From contig NZ_JANIAA010000026.1 in NCBI RefSeq assembly GCF_024505145.1, forward strand, positions 62,001 to 126,000: DNA of 64,000 nucleotides. Direction: 5' to 3'. The position numbers and the translations under genes are program-made. This stretch comes from Streptomyces rugosispiralis. Lineage in GTDB: Bacteria > Actinomycetota > Actinomycetes > Streptomycetales > Streptomycetaceae. Shown one piece after another: positions 38,830-47,269 of this stretch; the first letter of the stretch is position 1, and each line of letters begins with the position of its first letter. The notes beneath the pieces were generated by a model that saw nothing but the letters and a program-made list of their open reading frames with translations, did no database searches and was not told where the DNA came from.

Positions 38830-40755
38830 ATGGGGCACGCCGCACGACCAGCCACAACGTCAACCAGGTCCACCACCGTCACATCCGCCGGGTCCGCCGG
38901 GTCCGCCGGATCCGCCGGGTCCGCCGGATCCGCGGCGGCCGTCCGGCGCCGGTTGCCCGCGCTCGCGGCCGCGGCCGGAATGGTCGCCGTGCTGGGCGTC
39001 GCCCCGGCCGGGGCCGCCGGGCACGAGAGCGCGGGCAAGGGCGCTCCGGCCAAGACACCCGTGGCCGTCGGCTACGGCGGCGCGGTCTCCAGCGTGGACC
39101 CCGACGCCTCGGCGGCCGGGATCGACGTACTGCGGCACGGGGGCAACGCGGTGGACGCGGCGGTGGCGACCGCCGCCGCGCTCGGGGTCACCGAGCCGTA
39201 CTCGGCCGGTGTCGGCGGCGGCGGATACTTCGTCTACTACGACGCCAAGCGGCACAAGGTCTCCACGCTCGACGGCCGCGAGACCGCGCCCCGCAGCGCG
39301 GACCAGAAGCTCTTCCTCGGCAGAGACGGCAAACCCCTGCCGTTCGCCGACGCCGTCACCAGCGGGCTGAGCGTCGGCACCCCGGGCACCCCCGCCACCT
39401 GGAACGACGCCCTGAAGGACTGGGGCACCCGATCGCTGGGGCAGGTGCTGAAGCCCGCCGAGCGGCTGGCCCGCGACGGATTCACCGTCGACTCCACGTT
39501 CCGTCAGCAGACCGCCGACAACCAGGCCCGCTTCAAGGACTTCCCGGCCACCGCCAAGCTCTTCCTGCCCGGCGGCGAGCCCCCGGCGGTCGGCTCGACC
39601 TTCCGCAACCCCGACCTCGCCCGTACCTACGCGCTGCTGGCCAAGGAGGGCGTCGGCGCCGTCTACAAGGGCGAGCTGGGCCGCGACATCGTCGACACCG
39701 TGCGCAAGCCGCCCGTCGACCCGAAGGCGCAGCGCGTCGTTCGCGCGGGCGATCTGACCGCCGAGGACCTGCGGTCCTACGGAACGAAGCGGCAGGCCCC
39801 GACCCGGACCGACTACCGCGGTCTGGACGTGTACGGCATGGCGCCCTCGTCCTCCGGCGGCACGAGCGTCGCCGAGGCGCTCAACATCCTGGAGAAGACC
39901 GACCTCTCCAAGCTCAGCGACGTCGAATATCTGCACCGCTATATCGAGGCCAGCCGGATAGCCTTCGCCGACCGGGGCCGCTGGGTCGGCGACCCCGCCG
40001 CCGAGGACGTCCCCACCAAGGGGCTCACCTCACAGCGGTTCGCCGACTCCCGGGCCTGCCTGATCAAGGACGACGCGGTGCTCAAGAGCCCCGTACCGCC
40101 CGGCGACCCGAACAACCCGTCCGGGCCCGGCTCCTGCGACACCCGGGGCCACGCCGCCCCGACCACGTACGAGGGCGAGAACACCACGCATCTCACGGTC
40201 GCCGACAAGTGGGGCAACGTGGTGGCCTACACCCTCACCATCGAACAGACCGGCGGCAGCGGGATCACCGTCCCCGGCCGTGGCTTCCTGCTCAACAACG
40301 AGCTGACCGACTTCTCCTTCGCGCCCGCCGACCCCGCCGTCCACGACCCGAACCTGCCGGGCCCGGGGAAGCGGCCGCGCTCGTCCATGTCGCCGACGAT
40401 CGTGCTGGACGGCCACAAGCCGGTGCTGGCGCTGGGCTCCCCGGGCGGGGCGACCATCATCACCACCGTGCTGCAGACCCTGCTGAACCATCTCGACCGG
40501 GGCATGCCGCTGGTCGACGCGATCGCCGCACCGCGCGCCAGCCAGCGCAACGCGGCCCAGACGGAACTGGAACCGGCGCTGTGGAACGGCCCGGAGCGCG
40601 CCAAGCTCGAGGCGCTCGGCCACTCCTTCAAGCAGAACCCCGAGATCGGCGCGGCCACCGGGGTGCAGCGGCTGTCCGGCGGACGGTGGCTGGCGGCCGC
40701 CGAGACCGAACGGCGGGGCGGCGGCTCGGCGATGGTGGTGAGCCCGAAGCGCTGA
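38830..40755 (+). CDS. ggt: secreted gamma-glutamyltransferase
   Basis: This 641-residue proenzyme starts at ATG 38830 after TTGGAGG. A long N-terminus containing SAG repeats (from five 9-bp DNA units) precedes the hydrophobic signal LPALAAAAGMVAVLGVAPAG. The Ntn-hydrolase core has GGNAVDAAVATAAALGVTEP, YSAGVGGGGYFVYYD, LDGRETAPRSAD and SSSGGTSVAEALNILEKTDL. The autoprocessing site lies in YEGENTTHLTVADKWGNVVA (new N-terminal Thr about residue 451), and SPTIVLDGHKPVLALGSPGG follows. It transfers or hydrolyses gamma-glutamyl groups of glutathione-like substrates outside the cell. It is monocistronic, followed by a very strong terminator. Confidence 0.93.
   Translation: MGHAARPATTSTRSTTVTSAGSAGSAGSAGSAGSAAAVRRRLPALAAAAGMVAVLGVAPAGAAGHESAGKGAPAKTPVAVGYGGAVSSVDPDASAAGIDVLRHGGNAVDAAVATAAALGVTEPYSAGVGGGGYFVYYDAKRHKVSTLDGRETAPRSADQKLFLGRDGKPLPFADAVTSGLSVGTPGTPATWNDALKDWGTRSLGQVLKPAERLARDGFTVDSTFRQQTADNQARFKDFPATAKLFLPGGEPPAVGSTFRNPDLARTYALLAKEGVGAVYKGELGRDIVDTVRKPPVDPKAQRVVRAGDLTAEDLRSYGTKRQAPTRTDYRGLDVYGMAPSSSGGTSVAEALNILEKTDLSKLSDVEYLHRYIEASRIAFADRGRWVGDPAAEDVPTKGLTSQRFADSRACLIKDDAVLKSPVPPGDPNNPSGPGSCDTRGHAAPTTYEGENTTHLTVADKWGNVVAYTLTIEQTGGSGITVPGRGFLLNNELTDFSFAPADPAVHDPNLPGPGKRPRSSMSPTIVLDGHKPVLALGSPGGATIITTVLQTLLNHLDRGMPLVDAIAAPRASQRNAAQTELEPALWNGPERAKLEALGHSFKQNPEIGAATGVQRLSGGRWLAAAETERRGGGSAMVVSPKR
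38884..38928 (+). repeat. 9-bp in-frame repeats in the ggt leader
   Basis: TCCGCCGGG/TCCGCCGGA is repeated five times and encodes Ser-Ala-Gly units in front of the signal peptide. Unit number could vary without frameshift. Confidence 0.8.
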
Positions 40756-40768
40756 CCACTGACCAGGT

Positions 40769-40798
40769 ACGGCGGGCTCCGGTTCCGGAGCCCGCCGT
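40769..40798 (+). terminator. terminator after gamma-glutamyltransferase gene
   Basis: ACGGCGGGCTCCGG and CCGGAGCCCGCCGT are perfect 14-bp arms separated by TT, 13 bp after the stop codon. Nothing gene-like is seen from there to the next stop at 40964. Confidence 0.85.
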
Positions 40799-40963
40799 GT
40801 TGCGGTGCGCTTGGGCGTCCATGTCGGTCATGGCGTCGGGGTCGAGTACGCCGGGGACCAGTACGCCCAAAACCGTTCGGGGCGTGCCAGTGCGACGTGG
40901 TGGCGGGCACGGTGCCTCCTGGGGCGGGTCTGCGGGGCGTACGAGGGAACGGAGGGTGGTCGG

Positions 40964-42415
40964 TCAGGTGCGGGCACGGGCGCGGCCGCGCAGGGCCCGG
41001 TCGGTGGCGGTCAGCGCCAGCACCGCGAGGCTGAGCGCACCCGCCACCATGGCGATGCCGTGCAGTCCGGCTGCGGTCGCCCGCTGTCCGTAGAAGAGCC
41101 CGATCAGCCCGGCGGCGGTGATCGCGCCCAGGTACTGCGAGGTGCGCTGGAGCCCGGCCGCCGCGCCGACGCTGTCCCGCGGGGCCTGGGTGTAGACGGC
41201 GGCCTGGTTGCCGGTCGAGGACAGCCCCTGCGGCAGCCCGAAGAGGACCGCGGCCAGCAGCAGCGCGACCAGCGGGGTGGACTCGTCGGCGAGCAGCAGC
41301 ACCCCGCTCCCGGCGGCGAGCAGCACGGCCGCGAGGACGAGCGGTGCGTAGATGCCCTTCGTACGGGCGCCGAGCAGTGAGCACACGGCGGCCGCGCCCG
41401 ACATGGGCAGCATGATCAGACCGGCGCGGGAGGCGGAGTAGCCGTGCCCCTCCTCCAGCCACTGCGCGTATCCGTACATGACCATGTAGATGACCAGGTA
41501 CGCCGTGCCGTGGCGGAGGTAGGTGAGGGCGAGGGAGCGGTTGCGGCCGATCATCCGCAGATCGATGAACGGGCGGGGGCGGCGCAGCTGCCACCAGGCC
41601 AGGACGCCCGCGAGCACCAGGACGACGGGCAGCAGCGCCCAGTTGGGCCGCGCCAGGTCCATCAGGAAGATCATGAGGGTGGTGATGGTGGCGGTGAACA
41701 GCGCGATCCCGAGCGGATCGAACCCCGCGCCCGCCGTCCGGGCCCCGGAGCCCGCCTCGCCGCCGTCCTCCCCGCTCGTCATACGGGTCCTGGGGAGCCA
41801 GAGCAGCGCGAGCGTGATGCCGATCAGCGCCAGCGGCACATTGACCGCGAAGATCGCCCGCCAGCCGGCCGTCGCGGTGAGCAACCCGCCCAGCACCGGT
41901 CCGACCGCCGCGCTGCCGAGCGAGGCGAGCGAGAGCCGGCCGAGCACGGGACGCGGGGTCTCGCGTCCCGTGGCGGAGGACTGGGCGCGCAGCAGCGCCA
42001 TCGCCGCCGGGTACGCCGCTGACGTGCCGATGCCGAGCAGCACCCGCGAGGCGATCAGCCAGCCGAACGCGGGCGCGAGCGCGCCCACCAGCCCGGCGGC
42101 GCACACCACGAGCAGCCCGGAGAGGAAGACCCGGCGCGGGCCGAGCAGATCCGCGAGCCGCCCCATCGCGGGCTGCGCCACGGCGCTGGCGAGGTACAGG
42201 GAGGCCACCAGCCAGGCCGTCCGGGCGGCCCCGACCCCGAAGTCATGGCCGATGGCCACCAGGCCGGTGGCGATCATCGTCGAGTTGACGGGATTGAGGA
42301 CCGAGCCGATGAGCAGCGGGGCCATCAGCCGGGGGCCGAAGGGATCGGCGGAGGCCTGGCCCTCGCCCGCAGCCCCTGCCGCCGGTATGGCGGACTTTCC
42401 CGTGGTGTCGGTCAT
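40964..42415 (-). CDS. MFS drug efflux transporter
   Basis: This 483-residue protein has about 12-14 membrane segments. LMAPLLIGSVLNPVNSTMIA, the loop MGRLADLLGPRRVFLSGLLV (motif A) and GRLSLASLGSAAVGPVLGGL LTATAGWRAIFAVNVPLALI (motif C) are typical of drug:proton antiporters. Its ATG overlaps the stop of the MarR gene by 4 nt, so the two are one operon controlled by the MarR protein. Confidence 0.9.
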   Translation of the reverse strand: MTDTTGKSAIPAAGAAGEGQASADPFGPRLMAPLLIGSVLNPVNSTMIATGLVAIGHDFGVGAARTAWLVASLYLASAVAQPAMGRLADLLGPRRVFLSGLLVVCAAGLVGALAPAFGWLIASRVLLGIGTSAAYPAAMALLRAQSSATGRETPRPVLGRLSLASLGSAAVGPVLGGLLTATAGWRAIFAVNVPLALIGITLALLWLPRTRMTSGEDGGEAGSGARTAGAGFDPLGIALFTATITTLMIFLMDLARPNWALLPVVLVLAGVLAWWQLRRPRPFIDLRMIGRNRSLALTYLRHGTAYLVIYMVMYGYAQWLEEGHGYSASRAGLIMLPMSGAAAVCSLLGARTKGIYAPLVLAAVLLAAGSGVLLLADESTPLVALLLAAVLFGLPQGLSSTGNQAAVYTQAPRDSVGAAAGLQRTSQYLGAITAAGLIGLFYGQRATAAGLHGIAMVAGALSLAVLALTATDRALRGRARART

Positions 42416-42843
42416 TCCTGGACCAGTCGCTTCAGGAGTTCGGTGGCCTCGGCGAGGGTGCGGCGCTCATCGGCGTCGAGCCGGGTGTCGATCGCGTCCA
42501 GCAGCCAGCTCTGCTTGGCCTGCCGTACGGAGGTGATCGCCTGCCGCCCCCGCTCGGTGCTCGAGAAGACCACCTGCCGTCCGTCGGTCGGATGCGGGGC
42601 CCGCTCCACCAGCTCCTGCTCCTCCAGCGCCGCCAGGATCATGCGCATCGACTGCGGCCGGACCAGCTCGGCGCGGGCCAGCGCGGCGGTGGTGGTCGGC
42701 CCTTCGTTGTAGAGCCGGCTGAGCACGGCGCGCTGGGAGGGGGTGAGCGCCCCCTGCGAGGAGGCCGCCCGCATACGGCGCATCAGCTGGGTGACGACGC
42801 CGGCGAGGTCGACGGCGAGGTGCGTTTGATCATGCGCGGCCAT
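42412..42843 (-). CDS. MarR-family transcriptional regulator
   Basis: This 143-residue protein has the winged helix GALTPSQRAVLSRLYNEGPT, LARAELVRPQSMRMILAALE, EQELVERAPHPTDGRQVVFS (wing with the DxR motif), flanked by dimerisation helices. It is coupled to the MFS efflux gene. A 28-bp nearly perfect palindrome lies 20 bp upstream of the start and is the expected autoregulatory site. Confidence 0.9.
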   Translation of the reverse strand: MAAHDQTHLAVDLAGVVTQLMRRMRAASSQGALTPSQRAVLSRLYNEGPTTTAALARAELVRPQSMRMILAALEEQELVERAPHPTDGRQVVFSSTERGRQAITSVRQAKQSWLLDAIDTRLDADERRTLAEATELLKRLVQE

Positions 42844-42862
42844 GGCTCGAGCATAAGAAATC

Positions 42863-42890
42863 GACAGCAAAACTTGCAAGTTTGCCTGTC
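42863..42890. promoter_or_regulatory. MarR operator palindrome
   Basis: A 28-bp dyad with a perfect 14-bp core AAACTTGCAAGTTT and outer arms GACAG/CTGTC lies in front of the MarR-MFS operon. The core shares CAAGTTTG with the TetR site at 36194-36237. Confidence 0.75.
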
Positions 42891-43008
42891 GTGTGCGGAG
42901 CCGGAAAAGCGCCCGTAGCACAGCCGTAACCGGTCCCGTAACACACAGGGTGTCGAATGCGTGGCCTCGGGTTGTGCATCGTCCATCGTCCGAGGGGGAG
43001 GGGTGGCC

Positions 43009-44445
43009 ATGGCGAGCGGGCAACTCCCGGCCGAGGTCGAGGAGTTCGCGACGTATCTGCGGGTGCTGACGAGGCGGCTGGACGCGGGGGCCGGCTGGTA
43101 CGGCGTCTTCGCCCTGCGTGATCCGGACGGGCTGCGAGCCTGTCTCGACGGCCTCGAGGTGCCGCCGTGGGACCTCGTCCAGTCCCTGCTGCAGGACCTC
43201 TCCGCGCAGCACGGCCCCGGGGCCGCCCAGGAGGCCGCGTCCCGCGCGGCGACCCTCTACCGAGCCTCGGTCGCGGCCCACGACGCCGGGCCCGGCCGCC
43301 GCGAGGCCCTCCAGGACCGGCTGAACGGCATGCTCCGCCAACGCCGGAACGCCGCCCGACGCGCGGCCGACCTCCGGTCGGCCCTGTCCACCGCCGAGGA
43401 CCCGGCCGCCCGGAACAGCCTCGCCGCGGAGCTGGCCTGGGCCCACGACGACCATCAGCGCGCCACCGCCCGCACGGAAGAACTCCAGGCCCGCCTGGCC
43501 GCGCTTCCGGGTGTGTCCCGTCTCGCGCAGGTCGCGGAAGCCGGGGCGGCGAGTACCCCGGACACCCTCACGAGTGCCGCCGCGCCCGCCTGGGGCGTGG
43601 CTGGTGGGGCAGGGCATCCGCGCGGGGCGCGGTTCGCGGGGGTGGGGGAGGCGGGCGCGGTGCCGCGACCTCGCGGGGCGCGGTTCGCCGGGGCCGGGGA
43701 CGGGGATGACGGCGCCGCGGGGGTGCCGACGCCGGACTCGCCCACACCTTCCCCGGCGGAGAGCGGAGCCGGGGGCCGTGCGACCCCGCGGGGTGCGCGG
43801 TTCGCCGGGGCCTACGACGACGAGGACGGTGGCAAGCGCCGTAAGCGGGACAGGGCCGCGGACGACGGGCGGCGGCTTGCCCGTGCGGCGGCGGAGCGCA
43901 CGGCGGCGCGGCGCGCCGCCCAGGAGGCGGTCGCGCGGCTGGGCCGGCTCCGGGCGGAGGGCCGCTCCGGCGAGGCCCATGTCGTGCTGTACGAGGCCGC
44001 CGTCTGGCCCGCCGCGCGGCTGCCGGTGCTCGCGGAGGAGTTGGAGCGGGCCGGATTCGGGGCCGATGTGTCCACGCTGCTGTGGGAGGCGGCGTGTCTG
44101 CCGCCCGCACAGCTCGCCGCGGCCGCCGAGGCGCTGTGCGCGGCGGACCGCGAGGCCGACGGCGAGGGGCTGTTGCGGCAGAGCGTCTCGCGCCCCGTTC
44201 CCGAGGTGGCCCACACCGCGAAGGCGCTCCTCGCGGCGGGCGCTCCGAGCAGGGCCGCGTTCCTGCTGGAGGCGCTCGTACGGGCACGTACGCCCGAGGA
44301 CGCGGCGCGAGCGGCGGCCGAGGACCCCGCCACGCTGGTGCCCCTGCTGCTCGCAGCGGCCGCCGGGGTCTCCTCCAGCACCCAGCACGACCTGGCCCAT
44401 GCCCTCCGTACCGCGCGCCTGCCGGGCGTCCCCGGCCTCGCCTGA
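43009..44445 (+). CDS. repeat-containing helical protein of unknown function
   Basis: This 478-residue protein starts at ATG 43009 after GGGGAGGGG. An N-terminal helical domain (VEEFATYLRVLTRRLDAGAG, WYGVFALRDPDGLRACLDG) is followed by a coiled-coil-like Arg/Ala/Glu stretch. A disordered middle contains three PRGARFAG motifs at about residues 204-268, each followed by acidic or Gly-rich sequence. Helical-repeat-like segments follow (RAAQEAVARLGRLRAEGRSG, LLWEAACLPPAQLAAAAEAL). There is no signal peptide. I do not recognise a function. The RGARFAG repeats look like short linear binding motifs in an otherwise helical scaffold. Confidence 0.7.
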   Translation: MASGQLPAEVEEFATYLRVLTRRLDAGAGWYGVFALRDPDGLRACLDGLEVPPWDLVQSLLQDLSAQHGPGAAQEAASRAATLYRASVAAHDAGPGRREALQDRLNGMLRQRRNAARRAADLRSALSTAEDPAARNSLAAELAWAHDDHQRATARTEELQARLAALPGVSRLAQVAEAGAASTPDTLTSAAAPAWGVAGGAGHPRGARFAGVGEAGAVPRPRGARFAGAGDGDDGAAGVPTPDSPTPSPAESGAGGRATPRGARFAGAYDDEDGGKRRKRDRAADDGRRLARAAAERTAARRAAQEAVARLGRLRAEGRSGEAHVVLYEAAVWPAARLPVLAEELERAGFGADVSTLLWEAACLPPAQLAAAAEALCAADREADGEGLLRQSVSRPVPEVAHTAKALLAAGAPSRAAFLLEALVRARTPEDAARAAAEDPATLVPLLLAAAAGVSSSTQHDLAHALRTARLPGVPGLA

Positions 44446-44473
44446 CGCGGTGGCGGTGGCGTTGGCGGTTCGG

Positions 44474-44891
44474 GCTTCTCGGCTCGGTCGGGTGCGGGTT
44501 TCGTCTCGCGCCTTCGGCGCATTTGAGCAGCGGCGGCGGGGGTGGGGGGCGCGGCGCCGCCGCCGGGCGCCGGGCCGGTGGGTGTGGTCGCCGGTGGCGG
44601 CTTCCCCGGCCGAGGGCTGGGGCGGTGCCGGACAGCGGGAGGGGTTGGGGTACCCCTCTCGAAAACGTTTGACAAATTAGTTGCTCCAGATCAAGTGTTT
44701 TTTCGAGGGGTACCCGAAGGGGCCGTCAGCCCGGCGCGGCCCGTGACCCACAAGTGCCGAAGCCGCCACCGGGCCCCGCGCCGCACCGGCCCGGCGCCCG
44801 GCGACGCGGCCCGCGCCCCCCACCCCCTGCCCCGCTGCTCAAATGCGCCGAAGGCGCGAAACGAAACCCGCACCCGACCGAGCCGAGAAGC
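44474..44891. repeat. 0.42-kb nested inverted repeat (MITE-like)
   Basis: The left arm 44474-44604 and right arm 44759-44891 are imperfect reverse complements of ~130 bp. Shared landmarks are GCTTCTCGGCTCGGTCGGGT, CCTTCGGCGCATTTGAGCAG and CCGGTGGCGGCTTC. The loop contains a second inverted pair, GGGTACCCCTCTCGAAAA (44648-44665) and TTTTTTCGAGGGGTACCC (44698-44715), around an AT-rich core with TTGACAAATTAG. It fills most of the 596-bp gap before the pyrimidine catabolism operon; no gene is seen in it. Confidence 0.8.
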
Positions 44892-45007
44892 ACATCCCAC
44901 CCAAACCCCGGACCCGACAAAACACGAAACGTGATCGTCTTCGTTGAGTAACGGCGGCGGTATTGCCAGAGTGGTGAGTGCGCTCTTACGTTCTTCACAG
45001 CCCGGAA

Positions 45008-45021
45008 TCTACGTGCGTAGA
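45008..45021. promoter_or_regulatory. dyad upstream of the pyrimidine catabolism operon
   Basis: TCTACG-TG-CGTAGA, 20 bp before the ureidopropionase start. It is a likely operator because it lies between the promoter region and the ribosome binding site GAGGAG. Confidence 0.5.
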
Positions 45022-45041
45022 CACAGGTTGAGGAGCTGATC

Positions 45042-45884
45042 ATGGCCAACCTCGTACGTGCCGCCCTCGTCCAGGCCACCTGGACCGGCGATACCGAATC
45101 GATGATCGCGAAGCATGAGGAATACGCCCGGCAGGCGGCCGCTCAGGGCGTCAAGGTGATCGGCTTCCAGGAGGTGTTCAACGCGCCGTACTTCTGCCAG
45201 GTGCAGGAGGCCGAACACTACCGGTGGGCGGAGGCGGTGCCGGACGGGCCGACCGTGGAGCGGATGCGGGAGCTGGCCCGGGAGACCGGGATGGTGATCG
45301 TCGTCCCCGTCTTCGAGCTCGAGCAGTCCGGCTTCTACTACAACACCGCCGCCGTGATCGACGCGGACGGCAGCTACCTCGGCAAGTACCGCAAGCACCA
45401 CATCCCGCAGGTCAAGGGGTTCTGGGAGAAGTACTACTTCAAGCCGGGGAACCTGGGCTGGCCGGTGTTCGAGACCGCGGTGGGCAAGGTCGGCGTGTAC
45501 ATCTGCTACGACCGCCACTTCCCCGAGGGCTGGCGCGAGCTGGGCCTGGCGGGGGCGCAACTGGTCTACAACCCCTCGGCCACCTCCCGCGGCCTGTCGG
45601 CCTACCTCTGGCAGTTGGAGCAGCCCGCCGCGGCCGTCGCCAACGAGTACTTCATCGCGGCGATCAACCGCGTCGGCACCGAGGAGTACGGCGACAACGA
45701 CTTCTACGGCACCAGCTACTTCGTCGATCCGCGCGGTCAGTTCGTCGGCGATGTGGCCAGTGACAAGAAGGAGGAGCTGATCGTCCGCGACCTCGACTTC
45801 GGCCTGATCGACGAGGTGCGCCAGCAGTGGGCGTTCTACCGCGACCGGCGCCCCGACGCCTACGAGGGGCTGGTGCAGCCGTGA
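45042..45884 (+). CDS. nitrilase-family beta-ureidopropionase
   Basis: This 280-residue protein has the nitrilase catalytic triad: E44 in VIGFQEVFNAPYFCQ, K118 in LGKYRKHHIPQVKGFWEKYY and C155 in VGVYICYDRHFPEGWRELGL. The HIPQVKGFWEKYYF and PSATSRGLSAYLWQLEQPAA blocks are those of beta-ureidopropionase/N-carbamoyl amino acid amidohydrolases. It hydrolyses N-carbamoyl-beta-amino acids to the amino acid, CO2 and ammonia, the last step of reductive pyrimidine breakdown. N-carbamoylputrescine amidase is an alternative, but the dihydropyrimidinase two genes on favours the pyrimidine route. TGAGGAG precedes the ATG; its stop overlaps the aminotransferase GTG. Confidence 0.88.
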   Translation: MANLVRAALVQATWTGDTESMIAKHEEYARQAAAQGVKVIGFQEVFNAPYFCQVQEAEHYRWAEAVPDGPTVERMRELARETGMVIVVPVFELEQSGFYYNTAAVIDADGSYLGKYRKHHIPQVKGFWEKYYFKPGNLGWPVFETAVGKVGVYICYDRHFPEGWRELGLAGAQLVYNPSATSRGLSAYLWQLEQPAAAVANEYFIAAINRVGTEEYGDNDFYGTSYFVDPRGQFVGDVASDKKEELIVRDLDFGLIDEVRQQWAFYRDRRPDAYEGLVQP

Positions 45885-47269
45885 GCGGAGACACCAACGA
45901 CATCAACGGCGGCAACGACATCAACGGCACCAACGACGTCAGCGGCGGCCTCCATGCCACCCTCCACGCCCGCCACCAGGCCGTACTCCCCGACTGGCTC
46001 GCCGTCTACTACCAGCGCCCCATCGAGATCACCCACGGCGAGGGACGCCATGTGTGGGACGCCGAGGGCAACCGCTACCTCGACTTCTTCGGCGGCATCC
46101 TCACCACCATGACCGCCCACGCCCTCCCCGAGGTCACCAAGGCGATCAGCGAACAGGCCGGCCGGATCCTGCACACCTCCACGCTCTACCTCGACCGGCC
46201 CATGGTCGACCTGGCCGAGCGGGTCGCCACGCTGTCCGGCATCCCGGACGCGCGGGTCTTCTTCACCACCTCCGGCACCGAGGCCAATGACACGGCCCTG
46301 TTGCTCGCCACGGTCCACCGCCGCTCCAACCAGATCCTGGCGATGCGCAACAGCTACCACGGCCGCTCCTTCTCGGCCGTCGGCATCACCGGCAATCGCG
46401 GCTGGTCGCCGACCAGCCTGTCCCCGCTGCAGACGCTGTACGTACACGGCGGGGTGCGCACCCGGGGCCCGTTCGCCGGGCTGTCCGACGGTGAGTTCAT
46501 CAAGGCGTGCGTGGCCGACCTCGAGGACGTCCTCGGCCAGGCGCACGGCAATGTCGCCGCGCTGATCGCCGAGCCGATCCAGGGCGTCGGCGGCTTCACC
46601 TCCCCGCCCGACGGGCTGTTCGCCGCCTTCCGCGAGGTGCTCGACCGGCACGGCATCCTGTGGATCTCCGATGAGGTGCAGACCGGCTGGGGCCGCACCG
46701 GCGACCACTTCTGGGGCTGGCAGGCGCACGACGGCTCCGGGCCGCCCGACATCCTCACCTTCGCCAAGGGCATCGGCAACGGCATGTCGATCGGCGGGGT
46801 CGTCGCCCGCGCCGAGGTCATGAATTGCCTGGGCGCCAACTCCATCTCCACCTTCGGCGGCAGCCCCATCACCATGGCCGCCGGTCTGGCCAACCTCAAC
46901 CACTTGGTCGAACACGATCTCCAGGGCAACGCCCGCCGGGTCGGCGGGCTGCTGATCGAGCGGCTGCGCGCCGCCTGCGCCGGTCTGGACGGCGTACGCG
47001 AGGTCCGCGGCCGGGGGCTGATGATCGGCATCGAGCTGGTGGACCCCACCACCGGTGGCCCGTCGCCCGAGGGCGCGTCCGCCGTGCTGGAGGCCGCCCG
47101 GGAGGGCGGGCTGCTCATCGGCAAGGGCGGCGGGCACAACAGCAGCGTGCTGCGGATCGCCCCGCCGCTCAGCCTCACCGTCGCCGAGGCCGAGGAGGGC
47201 GCGGAGATCCTCGAGGCCGCCCTCAAGACCGCCCTGGAGACCGCCGGGTCCGGAAGGAGCGCGAGCTGA
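45881..47269 (+). CDS. class III aminotransferase (beta-alanine/AGXT2-like)
   Basis: This 462-residue PLP enzyme starts at GTG 45881. An Asn/Gly/Asp repeat NDINGGNDINGTNDV at the N-terminus is followed by GEGRHVWDAEGNRYLDFFGG, TTSGTEANDTALLLATVHRR, NSYHGRSFSAVGITGNRGWS, ALIAEPIQGVGGF, LWISDEVQTGWGRTGDHFWG and PLP lysine K296 in TFAKGIGNG. The class and the neighbours suggest transamination of beta-alanine or 3-aminoisobutyrate, feeding the semialdehyde to central metabolism. It is in a tight operon with GTGA upstream and TGATG downstream junctions. Confidence 0.88.
   Translation: MSGDTNDINGGNDINGTNDVSGGLHATLHARHQAVLPDWLAVYYQRPIEITHGEGRHVWDAEGNRYLDFFGGILTTMTAHALPEVTKAISEQAGRILHTSTLYLDRPMVDLAERVATLSGIPDARVFFTTSGTEANDTALLLATVHRRSNQILAMRNSYHGRSFSAVGITGNRGWSPTSLSPLQTLYVHGGVRTRGPFAGLSDGEFIKACVADLEDVLGQAHGNVAALIAEPIQGVGGFTSPPDGLFAAFREVLDRHGILWISDEVQTGWGRTGDHFWGWQAHDGSGPPDILTFAKGIGNGMSIGGVVARAEVMNCLGANSISTFGGSPITMAAGLANLNHLVEHDLQGNARRVGGLLIERLRAACAGLDGVREVRGRGLMIGIELVDPTTGGPSPEGASAVLEAAREGGLLIGKGGGHNSSVLRIAPPLSLTVAEAEEGAEILEAALKTALETAGSGRSAS

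Noticed and set aside
44640..44720. tRNA or small RNA gene in the AT-rich loop of the long inverted repeat
   Set aside because: No cloverleaf, T-loop or CCA end can be formed; the symmetry is explained by the nested inverted repeat.
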